64,000 bases of DNA from Saliniradius amylolyticus (GTDB taxonomy: Bacteria; Pseudomonadota; Gammaproteobacteria; Enterobacterales; Alteromonadaceae): positions 2,108,001-2,172,000 of the forward strand of contig NZ_CP029347.1 of assembly GCF_003143555.1 (NCBI RefSeq), written 5' to 3'. Under the pieces are notes generated by a model, which saw nothing but the letters and a program-made list of their open reading frames with translations, ran no database searches and was not told the origin of the DNA. Position 1 is the first letter of the stretch, and every line of letters starts with the position of its first letter. This document shows, one piece after another, positions 1 through 8,506 of this stretch. The position numbers and the translations under genes were made by a program.

Positions 1-127
1 AAGTGCCGTACCCAACTGGCTGGTGCAACACCCTAAAGTCCAGGCCTTTCACGAAGCCCCACTGGAATGGGGCGGTAAGGGCGCGTTGTTAGTGTTGATT
101 GAGGTACCGGAGGGAATGAGAAAGTAA
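1..127 (+). CDS. C-terminal fragment of an unidentified protein
   Basis: An open frame enters from the left edge (codons starting at base 2) and ends with TAA at 125-127, giving about 41 residues that end in [16 protein letters not shown] hairpin follows the stop, which fits a genuine gene end. The visible tail is too short to assign a family, so no function is proposed. The next gene is convergent. Confidence 0.5.
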   Translation, partial: SAVPNWLVQHPKVQAFHEAPLEWGGKGALLVLIEVPEGMRK

Positions 128-145
128 CGGATTTTTCTGGAATAT

Positions 146-174
146 TGGCCTTCCAAAATAGGAAGGCCACAGTT
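146..174. terminator. Hairpin between convergent genes
   Basis: TGGCCTTCC (146-154) and GGAAGGCCA (161-169) form a 9-bp perfect stem with the 6-base loop AAAATA. The following T-run is weak (AGTTTC). It lies between the partial plus-strand gene and the minus-strand serine hydrolase, so it may terminate in both directions. Confidence 0.5.
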
Positions 175-227
175 TCACGCTTCAGGCATTAGCGCCAATT
201 TTCAGGCCTAACACTAAAGGCTCAACA

Positions 228-1751
228 CTACAAGCAGTCTTTAAAGCGCACTCTGATGGCATCGGCAAGAACTTCTCCCGAGGTATTCGTGTTACTCAGA
301 GTCACATCTAATTGTCCCGCACTGTCCACGGTATACTCGCCCAGTGAATTCCACTGACTGCCGTTGCCAGCATGATTGATGCTGGCCGCATAGGATGCAC
401 CGCTGGTATTAATCATTACCGGGCTACTGGTACTGCCATGTTTCGCTTCCGGGTGGTACTCCAGCACTTCCCAGACACCTTCAGCCAGGCCAGTAAATGC
501 ATAAGCCACATCAAGACTGCCCTTTTGACTGTCGTTATCTGACAGGTAGCTATTGCCGTAATGTTTTGAGCCTTTGGTGTTGGTTACCCAACTGCCGTTA
601 ACCATAGCCCCATCATTATCAATGGTCACTTCGTCGACCGCAGGCGCCGGGCAAGTGGGTGCCGTATTGTTCGCATACCAGTCGCCAACGTAGTAAAGCA
701 CATCATTGACCAATGAGTACCAATTGGAACTTTTCTTGGCGTAGCCATTCGCCGACACCATGATGCTAACATCAAACTCCGGAATGTATTTCACTACGGC
801 GTTATAACCCGACAGACTGCCAGTATGTCCCACGTGCTGATACCGATGGGTAGAAGCAGGCCATAAGCGTGTAGACAGTCCATAACTGCTGTTATTGGCG
901 GAGGGGGTGGTCATTTCAGTGACCGATGCCGCACTGATATAACGGGCACCGTATACCTCTCGGGCAAGAACGGCAGCATCAGAGGGTGTTGCTACCACCG
1001 CTCCAGCAGCGCCAATTCCTGTTTTATGAAACTCATAAGCCCGACTGTTAGCGGCTAAGTCAGTGATCGTGTTGGAAGGAGTACTCCAGTCGTCCAGGAA
1101 GGTATCGGTCAAAGACAAGGGCTGAATTAACCACTGATCAAATGCATCCGCAAGGGTAAGGCCCGTCACCGTCTCAATGACCATTCCCAGAATATACGTA
1201 CCGGTATTGGAATAGCTATAAGCGGTACCCGGTTGATGCGTGGAGCCATAATCGATCGGATACTGAACGATCTCCGACGACGTCCAAACTTTATAGGGGT
1301 CAAGCGCGATACTCCAGAAGTCATTACTACCATTGATATGGTCGTAAACCCCAGCGGAATGATCCAACAATTGCCTTAGCGTGATGGTATCGGCATTGGG
1401 CAATCCCGAAATGTAAAGATGATCGCTCAACTTGTCATCGACGTTGAGATAGCCGGCTTCCTGCAACTTCATGATCAACGCCCCGGTGTAAGCCTTACTG
1501 ACACTGGCTAAACGAAAACGCTGGTTAATATTAACGACCTCTCCGGTCTCGGTATTTCCAATACCAACGCCAGTAAAAACAACACCCTGATCAGGAGTCG
1601 CAACCGCCACAGCAACGCCGGGAATGTCACTGGTGTTATTGAAAGCCGTGGTCAGGGTATCTTGCAATCCCTGCTGGAAGTCGGCCAATGCTGCCTGGTG
1701 GAAAAAGCCCGAAGCAAGGATGCCACAGGCCAGTAAGTATTTATTCTTCAT
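228..1751 (-). CDS. Secreted serine hydrolase (beta-lactamase/DD-peptidase fold) with C-terminal golvesin-like domain
   Basis: A 507-residue exported enzyme of the class C beta-lactamase/esterase/D-aminopeptidase superfamily. The ATG at 1749-1751 is chosen over an upstream ATG because it is preceded by GAGAGGG seven bases away and begins a clean signal peptide (MKNKYLLACGILASGFF, cleavage near ALA-D). Visible active-site elements are S83-x-x-K86 in RLASVSKAY, Y180-S-N182, and HTG at about 309-311 in the place of KTG. After a CPAP linker near 366, residues about 372-507 resemble the golvesin/xanthan-lyase C-terminal beta-sandwich (VTIDNDGA...GSWV, ending LADAIRVRF), a probable carbohydrate- or surface-binding module. 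Substrate cannot be read from sequence; true beta-lactamase activity is only one possibility. It is transcribed alone. Confidence 0.8.
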   Translation of the reverse strand: MKNKYLLACGILASGFFHQAALADFQQGLQDTLTTAFNNTSDIPGVAVAVATPDQGVVFTGVGIGNTETGEVVNINQRFRLASVSKAYTGALIMKLQEAGYLNVDDKLSDHLYISGLPNADTITLRQLLDHSAGVYDHINGSNDFWSIALDPYKVWTSSEIVQYPIDYGSTHQPGTAYSYSNTGTYILGMVIETVTGLTLADAFDQWLIQPLSLTDTFLDDWSTPSNTITDLAANSRAYEFHKTGIGAAGAVVATPSDAAVLAREVYGARYISAASVTEMTTPSANNSSYGLSTRLWPASTHRYQHVGHTGSLSGYNAVVKYIPEFDVSIMVSANGYAKKSSNWYSLVNDVLYYVGDWYANNTAPTCPAPAVDEVTIDNDGAMVNGSWVTNTKGSKHYGNSYLSDNDSQKGSLDVAYAFTGLAEGVWEVLEYHPEAKHGSTSSPVMINTSGASYAASINHAGNGSQWNSLGEYTVDSAGQLDVTLSNTNTSGEVLADAIRVRFKDCL

Positions 1752-1852
1752 AGGAATGCCCTCTCTTTGGTTATTGTTATAGGCGGCGTCCTTAAAGCTA
1801 CAATGCATTCCTATGAAACCGTCTGGTTTTTGCCACCCGCAAAGACCATAGC

Positions 1853-1894
1853 AATAAAATATTCCCTTGTTAACATTTTTGTAAATATTTTATT
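1853..1894. promoter_or_regulatory. AT-rich inverted repeat upstream of the serine hydrolase
   Basis: AATAAAATATT (1853-1863) and AATATTTTATT (1884-1894) are perfect 11-base inverted arms separated by 20 bases, about 100 bases upstream of the serine hydrolase start. It could be an operator, a curved AT-rich promoter region, or a weak terminator for the yigZ direction. No specific regulator is recognised. Confidence 0.3.
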
Positions 1895-1952
1895 ACATAA
1901 AAAATAAACTGTGAGAATATATACTTGACTCTCAGGAAGCAGGAATAGAGGG

Positions 1953-2567
1953 TTACTTACTTTTGTCTATGCGGATCTGTCCGGAGCAAATGTTGGTCAA
2001 CTGGGCCTTTAAACTTTCCATCTGATCATCTGCCACTGCCAGCGTGACGGTGATTTGTTCACCATAGTCGCTTTCCAGATTGTCGATGTTAAAGCTTTGC
2101 AGTAGTTGGCTGATGGCGCCGTCCTGGGCGTAGTCGTAAGTCAGGCTAAGTTCAGTGCGAGAAACAAACTCCCGGGTCGGTAAAAGAGCCAGCACACCGG
2201 TCACCGAGTCGGAGTAAGCCCGCTGCAGACCTCCGGTCCCCAGCTTGATGCCGCCAAAGTAACGCACTACCGCCACCACAATCTCGCCCAGACCCGAATA
2301 CTGCAAGACCTTGAGCATGGGCATACCAGCTGTGCCGCTCGGCTCGCCATCATCACTCATTGAGGTGACCGTGGTACCGGGCGCTCCGGCGATATAGGCC
2401 CAGCACACATGATTGGCCTGAGGATGCTGCTCGCGTATTTCCCGGATGTAGGCTTCCGCCTCATCTTTACTACTGGCTCGAGTCGCATAGGCAATATGCT
2501 TGCTGCGTTTAATTTCCAGCTCATAGAGCTGTTCGGCGGCGGGGATACGGTAAGACTTAGTCGACAT
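1953..2567 (-). CDS. yigZ: YigZ/IMPACT family protein
   Basis: A 204-residue protein of the UPF0029/IMPACT family, the usual length for bacterial YigZ. The N-terminal domain carries the family signature around residues 60-125 (SDDGEPSGTAGMPML, then VVAVVRYFGGIKLGTGGL), followed by a ferredoxin-like C-terminal domain (DUF1949-like). The molecular role of YigZ is unsettled; nucleic-acid or translation-related functions have been suggested for the family. ATG start at 2565-2567. It lies downstream of the GNAT gene on the same strand with a gap of about 47 bases, so cotranscription is possible. Confidence 0.9.
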   Translation of the reverse strand: MSTKSYRIPAAEQLYELEIKRSKHIAYATRASSKDEAEAYIREIREQHPQANHVCWAYIAGAPGTTVTSMSDDGEPSGTAGMPMLKVLQYSGLGEIVVAVVRYFGGIKLGTGGLQRAYSDSVTGVLALLPTREFVSRTELSLTYDYAQDGAISQLLQSFNIDNLESDYGEQITVTLAVADDQMESLKAQLTNICSGQIRIDKSK

Positions 2568-2614
2568 AAAACCTCGGTATGAATAGCGCCAGCATTATGC
2601 CACAGAGGACAGGC

Positions 2615-3085
2615 TCAAGCAGCGGTTTTGACCATATACACCATCCCCTCTACCGGGTCATTTCCGGGGTAATCGGCAAACCTAAAGCCTTGTTTCTGGT
2701 AGGCCCGGATAGCGGTTGTGTTGTCAGGCAACACAAACAAAGACACATCCGGCAAGGATAAGGCAGATTGTGCCTTTTGAATCATCAGCTCCACCAGCGT
2801 ATGGATATGCCCCTGCCCGCGGCAATCAGGGTTAATCACTAAACGCCCCAGGTGACAACGCCCTGCCCGTTCGTAAAACTGCCCAAAGCCTACTAAAGCA
2901 TCACCTTGCATCAGTGCCTGTGAGTTGAGCCTATCCAGCTTAGTGTCTTCAATAAACGAACGGTGATCAAAGGGGTAACGAAACCTGGGCCCCGCCCATT
3001 GCTTCAACTCGGCCTCGGTTTTGAACCACGGCATCATGGTAATCAAGTGCTCAGGAGTGGCTGGGAACAGCATTAAGGAAGACAT
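2615..3085 (-). CDS. GNAT family N-acetyltransferase
   Basis: A 156-residue acetyltransferase. The acetyl-CoA binding core is visible as LGRLVINPDCRGQGHIHTLV (motif A, R/Q-x-x-G-x-G/A type) and the C-terminal YQKQGFRFADYPG. ATG at 3083-3085 is preferred; it begins one base after the TGA of the upstream lipoprotein gene (TGATATG), so the two are translationally coupled. A TTG nine bases further upstream in the same frame is the alternative. The acceptor substrate is unknown. This is probably the second gene of an operon with the lipoprotein. Confidence 0.8.
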   Translation of the reverse strand: MSSLMLFPATPEHLITMMPWFKTEAELKQWAGPRFRYPFDHRSFIEDTKLDRLNSQALMQGDALVGFGQFYERAGRCHLGRLVINPDCRGQGHIHTLVELMIQKAQSALSLPDVSLFVLPDNTTAIRAYQKQGFRFADYPGNDPVEGMVYMVKTAA

Positions 3086-3086
3086 A

Positions 3087-3713
3087 TCAGCCAAACAGCA
3101 GCCGCCATAACCAGCTGCTGTCCAATTCTTCCTGGCAGCCTTTTAACTGAGTCGCATAACGCAGTGAACGTTGTTTGACCTTCCAGGCGACGTTTTTCAG
3201 CCAGCGTTTACGATTATAGGTTTTACGCTGATAGCCGCCCCAGCCTTCATGGTAGTTCAGGTACTGGCCGTGAGCATCCCACTTAGATACGCCGTTAATC
3301 TGATGGGTTTTGGTGATAAACCAGCCCATAAAGTCGATGGCGTCATCAAAATCGGTGCGCGAGGCCCAGCCGTTGCCTGTCTCGCGCTTGTAATCCTCCC
3401 AAGTGGGAGTCTTGGCTTGAGAGTAACCATAGGCCGAGCTGACTCTTCCCCAAGGGATAAGGCCAAAGAAGACGTAATCTCTTGGAGGCAGTGCATCGGA
3501 GCGGAACGAGCTTTCCTGGTACATCATGGCCATGGGTACATGAATGGGCACCCCCCACTTCTCGTTCATATCAGCGGCGGCATCGTACCAGTCACGTTTT
3601 TCAAAAAAGATTTCACAGAGGTTGCTGGCATTTTCGGGAGGGGCCGTGGCACAGCCTCCCAGGGTTACTATCGTTACTGACAGTAAAATTAATCGAATCT
3701 TTTTTACAATCAC
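3087..3713 (-). CDS. Lytic-transglycosylase-like (SLT fold) lipoprotein
   Basis: A 208-residue envelope protein with a lipoprotein signal (LVTLGGC-type lipobox, Cys20), so it should be anchored in a membrane facing the periplasm. The segment MAMMYQESSFRSDALPP has the E-S-S of SLT/lysozyme-fold transglycosylases, and SSAYGYSQAKTPTW matches the following G-x-x-Q block. The likely action is non-hydrolytic cleavage of peptidoglycan glycan strands. The start is GTG (3711-3713) with a weak purine-rich SD. It is co-directional with the GNAT gene downstream. Confidence 0.75.
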   Translation of the reverse strand: MIVKKIRLILLSVTIVTLGGCATAPPENASNLCEIFFEKRDWYDAAADMNEKWGVPIHVPMAMMYQESSFRSDALPPRDYVFFGLIPWGRVSSAYGYSQAKTPTWEDYKRETGNGWASRTDFDDAIDFMGWFITKTHQINGVSKWDAHGQYLNYHEGWGGYQRKTYNRKRWLKNVAWKVKQRSLRYATQLKGCQEELDSSWLWRLLFG

Positions 3714-3782
3714 CCTGAACTTCTTCCCAATTAGACACTCATAATTACTGTGTTTGATGTGTTTCCCTGAACAACACTACTC

Positions 3783-3810
3783 GCCCGGTCCCTGACCGGG
3801 CTTTTTTTTT
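3783..3810 (+). terminator. Strong intrinsic terminator, plus-strand orientation
   Basis: GCCCGGTC (3783-3790), loop CCT, GACCGGGC (3794-3801), then nine or more T (3802-3810). By its T-run it terminates plus-strand transcription, although both flanking genes (SLT lipoprotein and gshA) are on the minus strand. Read on the minus strand it is only a hairpin with no T tract behind it. Confidence 0.75.
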
Positions 3811-3819
3811 ATGCGTCAT

Positions 3820-5415
3820 TCAGGCACAGCTTTTATCCGGCACCTTAAAATAATCCTGCAAGAAGGCATCGAAGTCCATTGAATCAGCGTCTTCCTGAGC
3901 CTGTTGCTCTTGAAGCGACCGCTGTGCCAGAGAAACCAGATCCGTCGGCTGATAGTAGTGATAAGGCTGCCGGGCAATATGTTGACGGTAATTCTCAGCC
4001 AGGTTGAGCGCATACTGCCCCGTTCCACCTGCGTGATGGCGCATCTCATGGAGCATACGTGCCGAGGGGGTGAGATCGGGATTATGAATCTTTTGTTTTT
4101 CAAAGTGCACGGCACGCGAGTAGTCGTCACCGCCATGTACCCTGTCCAGCACCTTAGCCACTTCTGCAAGGTCATTAAATAGCTGTTCGGCCCATGACGT
4201 TAACGCCTGCCGCTGCCCATTCCGGGTTAACTGCACACCGGGGCGGCGCCCTTCTTTCACTACCACCTTCATATTGTCTTCGGTTTCCTGATATTGCTCA
4301 GGCGTCATTCCGGGGTTGGCGCGCACGGCACAGTAGAGCAAAAACACATCCAGGAAGTGGAACTGTTCCAGGCTCACGCCGAGGGCGGTGAAGGGGTTTA
4401 CATCCAATGCTCGCACTTCGATGTAACTGACGCCACGGCGCTCCAGAGCGTCGGTGGGTTTTTCCAGCGACTGAGTCGGCTGCTTAGGTCGGATGGGCGA
4501 ATACAGCTCGTTTTCGATTTGCAGCACATTGCTGTTGAGTTGCTGGTACTCGCCGTCCTTTTTCCCCGAGAAGCGAGCATAGTCATTTGAGGGGGTGCGA
4601 ATGGCATCGCGCAAAGACGCGATATAGGCTTCCAGCGAGTTATAGCAAATATTCAGCCCTGACTGAGCATTGTTGGTATAACCCAGGTCGCTCATTCTCA
4701 GTGACGTCGCATAGGGCAGATAATAAGAACCTTTGCCAAAGCGGGAAAACTCAGCCTTGCTCTGTTCATCCAAAAATGATCCGCACATGGCTGGTGACGC
4801 GCCATACAAATAAGGGATCAACCAGCACAGTTGGCGATAATTGCGGATCAGTTGGAAGTATCCGGCTGAAATACTGTCCTGATCGCCCTGACCTTCCTGC
4901 ACCTGCGCCTGAAAGGCTTGCCAGAAAGCCGGAGGCAGGGAAAAGTTATAATGCACCCCGGCGATGGCCTGCATCATACTGCCGTAGCGATTTTTTAACC
5001 CTACCCGATACAGGCTTTTCATACGTGCCGCATTGGATTTGCCAAAATTGGCGATGGGGATGTTTTCTTCGCTGTCGATGTAACAGGGCATACTCACTGG
5101 CCACAGTCGCTCTTCGCCAATGTTATCCTGCACAAAGCGCTGAATATCGCCAAGCTGGGCCAGAACCCGGCGCGGCTCTTCATGGGGATCGGTGATAAAT
5201 TCCAGCAACGCTTCGGAGAAGTCGGTGGTAATAGAGGGGTGACACAAGGCTGAACCCAGAGCCTTGCCATGGGGCGTCTGTGCCAATGTGCCATCAGGGT
5301 TTATCCTTAACGCCTCACGCTCAATACCGTGCTGGATACCCGCTAACGCCTGAATAACCTGCGGTTGTTGCAACGCCGCCAGGCGCTCGGAAAAGGGTAA
5401 TGTATTCGCTGACAA
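3820..5415 (-). CDS. gshA: Glutamate-cysteine ligase
   Basis: Catalyses ATP-dependent joining of L-glutamate and L-cysteine, the first and rate-limiting step of glutathione synthesis in the cytosol. At 531 residues it is slightly longer than the E. coli enzyme (about 518). The N-terminal GIEREALRINPDGTLA and ITTDFSEALLEFIT motifs and the later RRGVSYIEVRALDVNPF block are characteristic of the gamma-proteobacterial GshA class. The start is TTG (5413-5415): an in-frame TAA lies only 15 bases upstream and no ATG or GTG lies between, so TTG is forced, with CCGGGA as a weak SD. Glutathione use elsewhere in the window (GrxD, persulfide dioxygenase-like protein) fits. Confidence 0.95.
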   Translation of the reverse strand: MSANTLPFSERLAALQQPQVIQALAGIQHGIEREALRINPDGTLAQTPHGKALGSALCHPSITTDFSEALLEFITDPHEEPRRVLAQLGDIQRFVQDNIGEERLWPVSMPCYIDSEENIPIANFGKSNAARMKSLYRVGLKNRYGSMMQAIAGVHYNFSLPPAFWQAFQAQVQEGQGDQDSISAGYFQLIRNYRQLCWLIPYLYGASPAMCGSFLDEQSKAEFSRFGKGSYYLPYATSLRMSDLGYTNNAQSGLNICYNSLEAYIASLRDAIRTPSNDYARFSGKKDGEYQQLNSNVLQIENELYSPIRPKQPTQSLEKPTDALERRGVSYIEVRALDVNPFTALGVSLEQFHFLDVFLLYCAVRANPGMTPEQYQETEDNMKVVVKEGRRPGVQLTRNGQRQALTSWAEQLFNDLAEVAKVLDRVHGGDDYSRAVHFEKQKIHNPDLTPSARMLHEMRHHAGGTGQYALNLAENYRQHIARQPYHYYQPTDLVSLAQRSLQEQQAQEDADSMDFDAFLQDYFKVPDKSCA

Positions 5416-5483
5416 AATCGATCCCGGTTAGATAAAGCAAACCCCATGAGTGGGGAGCATAAATAGAATTTCAAGGGATGCAA

Positions 5484-5513
5484 GGCCCCTGACTAAGGAA
5501 TTAATCAGGGGCC
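5484..5513. terminator. Hairpin between the M16 protease gene and gshA
   Basis: GGCCCCTGA (5484-5492) pairs with TCAGGGGCC (5505-5513) around a 12-base loop. No T tract follows on either strand, so it may be a weak terminator or an mRNA-stability hairpin at the 3' end of the M16 protease transcript. Confidence 0.4.
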
Positions 5514-5540
5514 GTTTCCCAATAAGGCGATAACCGATCG

Positions 5541-8387
5541 TTACAATGGTACGGTGATCAGCTGGATTTCCCTTTCCAGCTCGGCCAGTTGCGCTTCCAG
5601 TTTTGCCTTATCGCCCACCACCAGCAGCGCCAGTGACTCCGGCTTAAGGTGCTCTCGGGCCAACTCGTTCAAGGCACGGCGTGGCAGCGTTTTGATCAAC
5701 TGGTTTTGCTTTTTCACCACACTGCGATCCAGCCCATAGCTCTGTAACTTCCGCAAAAAACCTGCCTTCTGTGACGGGGTCTCATAGTCCAGGGCCTGAC
5801 TTTGCAGATAGGACCGACGCATCATTTCCAACTCTTCGTCGCTCATGCCGTGTTGCTGGTATTGCCCGATTTCATCGAAAAACACCTCGATGGCCTCGGT
5901 GGTATGGGCCTGCTTAATATTGGCCCCGGCCACAAATTGTCCCAGCGTTTTGCCGCCACTGAAGCGACTGGAGGCCCCATAGGTCCAGCCTTTATCCTCA
6001 CGCAGTTTCAGATTTAAACGGCTGTTAAACATGCCCCCAAGAGGAAAGTTCATCAGCTTCAACTGAAACTGAGTGCCGGTAGCGTCATAGGGCGGCGCAG
6101 GCTTGAACAAACGAATCAGCGACTGAGCCGCCTGAGGCTTGTTGATCACAAAGACTTTATCGGTATCCAGCGGCGGAAAAGGCTGATAGGCGGGGAGTGC
6201 ATAATCATCCCCCTGCCACTGGCTTAAAAAGTCGATGTGGCTTAACAATTCCTGCTGAGACAGATTCCCCACTGCCACCAGCTGAGCCTTAGCCGGACTG
6301 TAATATTGCTTGTAGAAGCGGCGCACGTCTTCAACTGTCAGGCTCGCCAGGCTGTCCAGGGTGCCGGTGTCTGGCAGCGAGATCCGGTTATCCTTGCCGT
6401 ACAGCAGCAGGGATTGTCCGCGACTGGCCAACTCTGTCGGCTCTTTGATCATCTGGTGCATTGACTGCATCCGTTGCTGCTTGATGCGTGCCAGATCCTG
6501 CTCGTTAAACGCAGGCTCAAACAGCATCTCCTCCAAGATATTCAGCGTCGGTGTTAAGTTTTCGGTCAGTGCCGACACCTCAACCTGGGTATAACGACCA
6601 CTGGCACTAAAGTGAATGCTGCTGCCAAGCTTCGCCAGCTGATTGGCAATGGTTTCAGCCGACGAGTCTTGCGTGCCCTCTTCCATCATCCGCGCGGTGA
6701 GCGATGCCAGTCCCGCTTGCTCGCGGGACTCCAGTAAAGGTCCCCCTTCCATAGTCAGGCTTAATAAAATAGTGGGCGTCTCATCGCTGTAATGACCACT
6801 GATCTGCAGGCCGTTGTCCATTTTCTGCTTCCAGTACTCTGGCACTGAGATGGTCGGCGCAGGCCCGATCTTGGGAATTTGACTGCGGTCGAAGTCATCA
6901 TTAGGGGCCTGCCAGTTAACTCCCGCTGTTTTAGTTGGCTCAGTTTTCGGACGTTCAGGCGGCGTGTAGTTGGACTCTGCCACTGCCAGTTGAGTCTGCC
7001 CCTCGGGCACAATGCTTAACACCACCGCTGGCTGGTCTTTAACGTACTTCTGGTAGACACGCATCACATCCTCAGCGGTTACCGCTTCATAGCGCTCCAC
7101 ATCGTATTTCACCAGATCGGCTTCCCCGTCAAAGGTTTTATTCGCCGCCAGCTCCGACACCTTGCCGGCAACGCTCTGCAAGCCATAGATAGTGGATGAC
7201 TTAATACTGGCCTTGGTTCGGGCCAGATCGTCGGCGTTCACCCCGCGTTGTTCGAACTCACTCAGGGTCTTTGAAACCACCTCCTGCAGTTGGGTCAGGT
7301 TTTTCGAGGCCTGAGGGTTAGCCAGGGCAAATAACTGAAACTCGCAGGCCAGTTCCCGGCAGGGATGGCCCACCGCTGCTTGCACCGTCAGGCCTGTTTT
7401 CACAAGGTTCTTGTAAAACAGCGAAGTCTTGCCGCCACCGAGAATATCCGCCAGTACATCCAAAGGCGCCTCATCCGGGTGGCGGTGGTGTACCGTGGGC
7501 AAAGTAATTTGTAACAGCGGCAGGTGGACATTGTCTTCTAAAGTGACATAACGGTCCTGCTCCAACTGCACCGGCTCTTTGGGGGCGGGGTCGACCGCTG
7601 GCCCCTTGGCAATGGGGCCAAAGTATTTTTCGACCCAGGCTAACGTCTGAGCCCGGTCAATATCGCCGCCGATGGTAAGCACCGCATTATTGGGACCATA
7701 CCAACGCAGGAAGAAGCGTTTTAGGTCGTTCACGTTGACCCGGTCCAGGTCCTCGGTGTAACCAATGGTCGGCCAGGAATAAGGGTGTCCTTGAGGATAC
7801 AGCGCCTCGGCGACAGTCTCCGAGCGCAAGCCATAAGGGCGATTGTCATAACGCTGGCCCCGCTCATTTTTGACCGTTTCCCGTTGCACCTCAAACTTTT
7901 TCTGGGTAACCGCATCCAGCAAATAGCCCATGCGATCCGCTTCCAACCAAAGGACCTTTTCCAACTGATTGGCGGGCACCGTCTGATAATAATTGGTGCG
8001 ATCGCTGTTGGTGGTGCCATTCATCGACCCGCCGGCCTCGGTGATAAGCTCAAAGTGCTGCTCGTCCTCGACATTCTGCGAGCCTTGGAACATCATGTGT
8101 TCAAAGAAGTGCGCAAAGCCCGAACGGCCCGGCTCTTCCCGGGCTGAACCCACATGATAGGTCACATCCACATGCACTAAGGGATCGGAATGATCCTCGT
8201 GTAAAACCACTGTCAGGCCGTTTTCCAGTTGGTATTCATTGTAGGCGATACCCACCTTATTCTCTGGGGTATGCTGCTTGACCAGCGTCATGCCAGCCGG
8301 TAAATCCGTGTCCTCGTTCCATTGTGAGCATCCGGCCAGCAAGCATGCCCCCATTGCCGCCATCAAGATAAGATAACGAGACTTCAT
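5541..8387 (-). CDS. M16 family zinc metalloprotease (two-domain, lipoprotein)
   Basis: A 948-residue insulinase/pitrilysin-family protease with a lipoprotein signal (MAAMGACLLAGCSQ, lipobox LAGC), so membrane-anchored in the periplasm or outer membrane. The zinc-binding H-x-x-E-H motif is in FAHFFEHMMFQG (about residues 90-100), with the distal glutamate in the ETVKNERGQRYDNRPYG block. The N-terminal M16 unit (about 50-270) plus M16_C is followed by a second unit (about 520-940) containing LNLKLREDKGWTYGASS, as expected for a duplicated, clam-shaped oligopeptidase. It probably degrades peptides or misfolded fragments. ATG start with AAGGA eight bases upstream. It appears monocistronic and divergent from the pseudouridine synthase. 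Confidence 0.93.
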   Translation of the reverse strand: MKSRYLILMAAMGACLLAGCSQWNEDTDLPAGMTLVKQHTPENKVGIAYNEYQLENGLTVVLHEDHSDPLVHVDVTYHVGSAREEPGRSGFAHFFEHMMFQGSQNVEDEQHFELITEAGGSMNGTTNSDRTNYYQTVPANQLEKVLWLEADRMGYLLDAVTQKKFEVQRETVKNERGQRYDNRPYGLRSETVAEALYPQGHPYSWPTIGYTEDLDRVNVNDLKRFFLRWYGPNNAVLTIGGDIDRAQTLAWVEKYFGPIAKGPAVDPAPKEPVQLEQDRYVTLEDNVHLPLLQITLPTVHHRHPDEAPLDVLADILGGGKTSLFYKNLVKTGLTVQAAVGHPCRELACEFQLFALANPQASKNLTQLQEVVSKTLSEFEQRGVNADDLARTKASIKSSTIYGLQSVAGKVSELAANKTFDGEADLVKYDVERYEAVTAEDVMRVYQKYVKDQPAVVLSIVPEGQTQLAVAESNYTPPERPKTEPTKTAGVNWQAPNDDFDRSQIPKIGPAPTISVPEYWKQKMDNGLQISGHYSDETPTILLSLTMEGGPLLESREQAGLASLTARMMEEGTQDSSAETIANQLAKLGSSIHFSASGRYTQVEVSALTENLTPTLNILEEMLFEPAFNEQDLARIKQQRMQSMHQMIKEPTELASRGQSLLLYGKDNRISLPDTGTLDSLASLTVEDVRRFYKQYYSPAKAQLVAVGNLSQQELLSHIDFLSQWQGDDYALPAYQPFPPLDTDKVFVINKPQAAQSLIRLFKPAPPYDATGTQFQLKLMNFPLGGMFNSRLNLKLREDKGWTYGASSRFSGGKTLGQFVAGANIKQAHTTEAIEVFFDEIGQYQQHGMSDEELEMMRRSYLQSQALDYETPSQKAGFLRKLQSYGLDRSVVKKQNQLIKTLPRRALNELAREHLKPESLALLVVGDKAKLEAQLAELEREIQLITVPL

Positions 8388-8506
8388 ATCGATCCTTAAT
8401 AAACAAATTCTGTAGCTTTAATAAGCCAGAAAACCCGTTCCGACGCAAGGGGATACCGTCATTCCAGCAGATAAGGCATAATGGTGTTTTCAGCTAACCA
8501 TCCTGT

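Noticed and set aside
228-1751. Acquired class C beta-lactamase resistance gene
   Set aside because: KTG is replaced by HTG, a golvesin-like domain is attached, and no mobile element flanks it; more likely a native hydrolase.
4587-5195. 202-codon plus-strand frame opposite gshA
   Set aside because: Entirely antisense to a well-identified enzyme, low-complexity composition and no family resemblance; a shadow frame.
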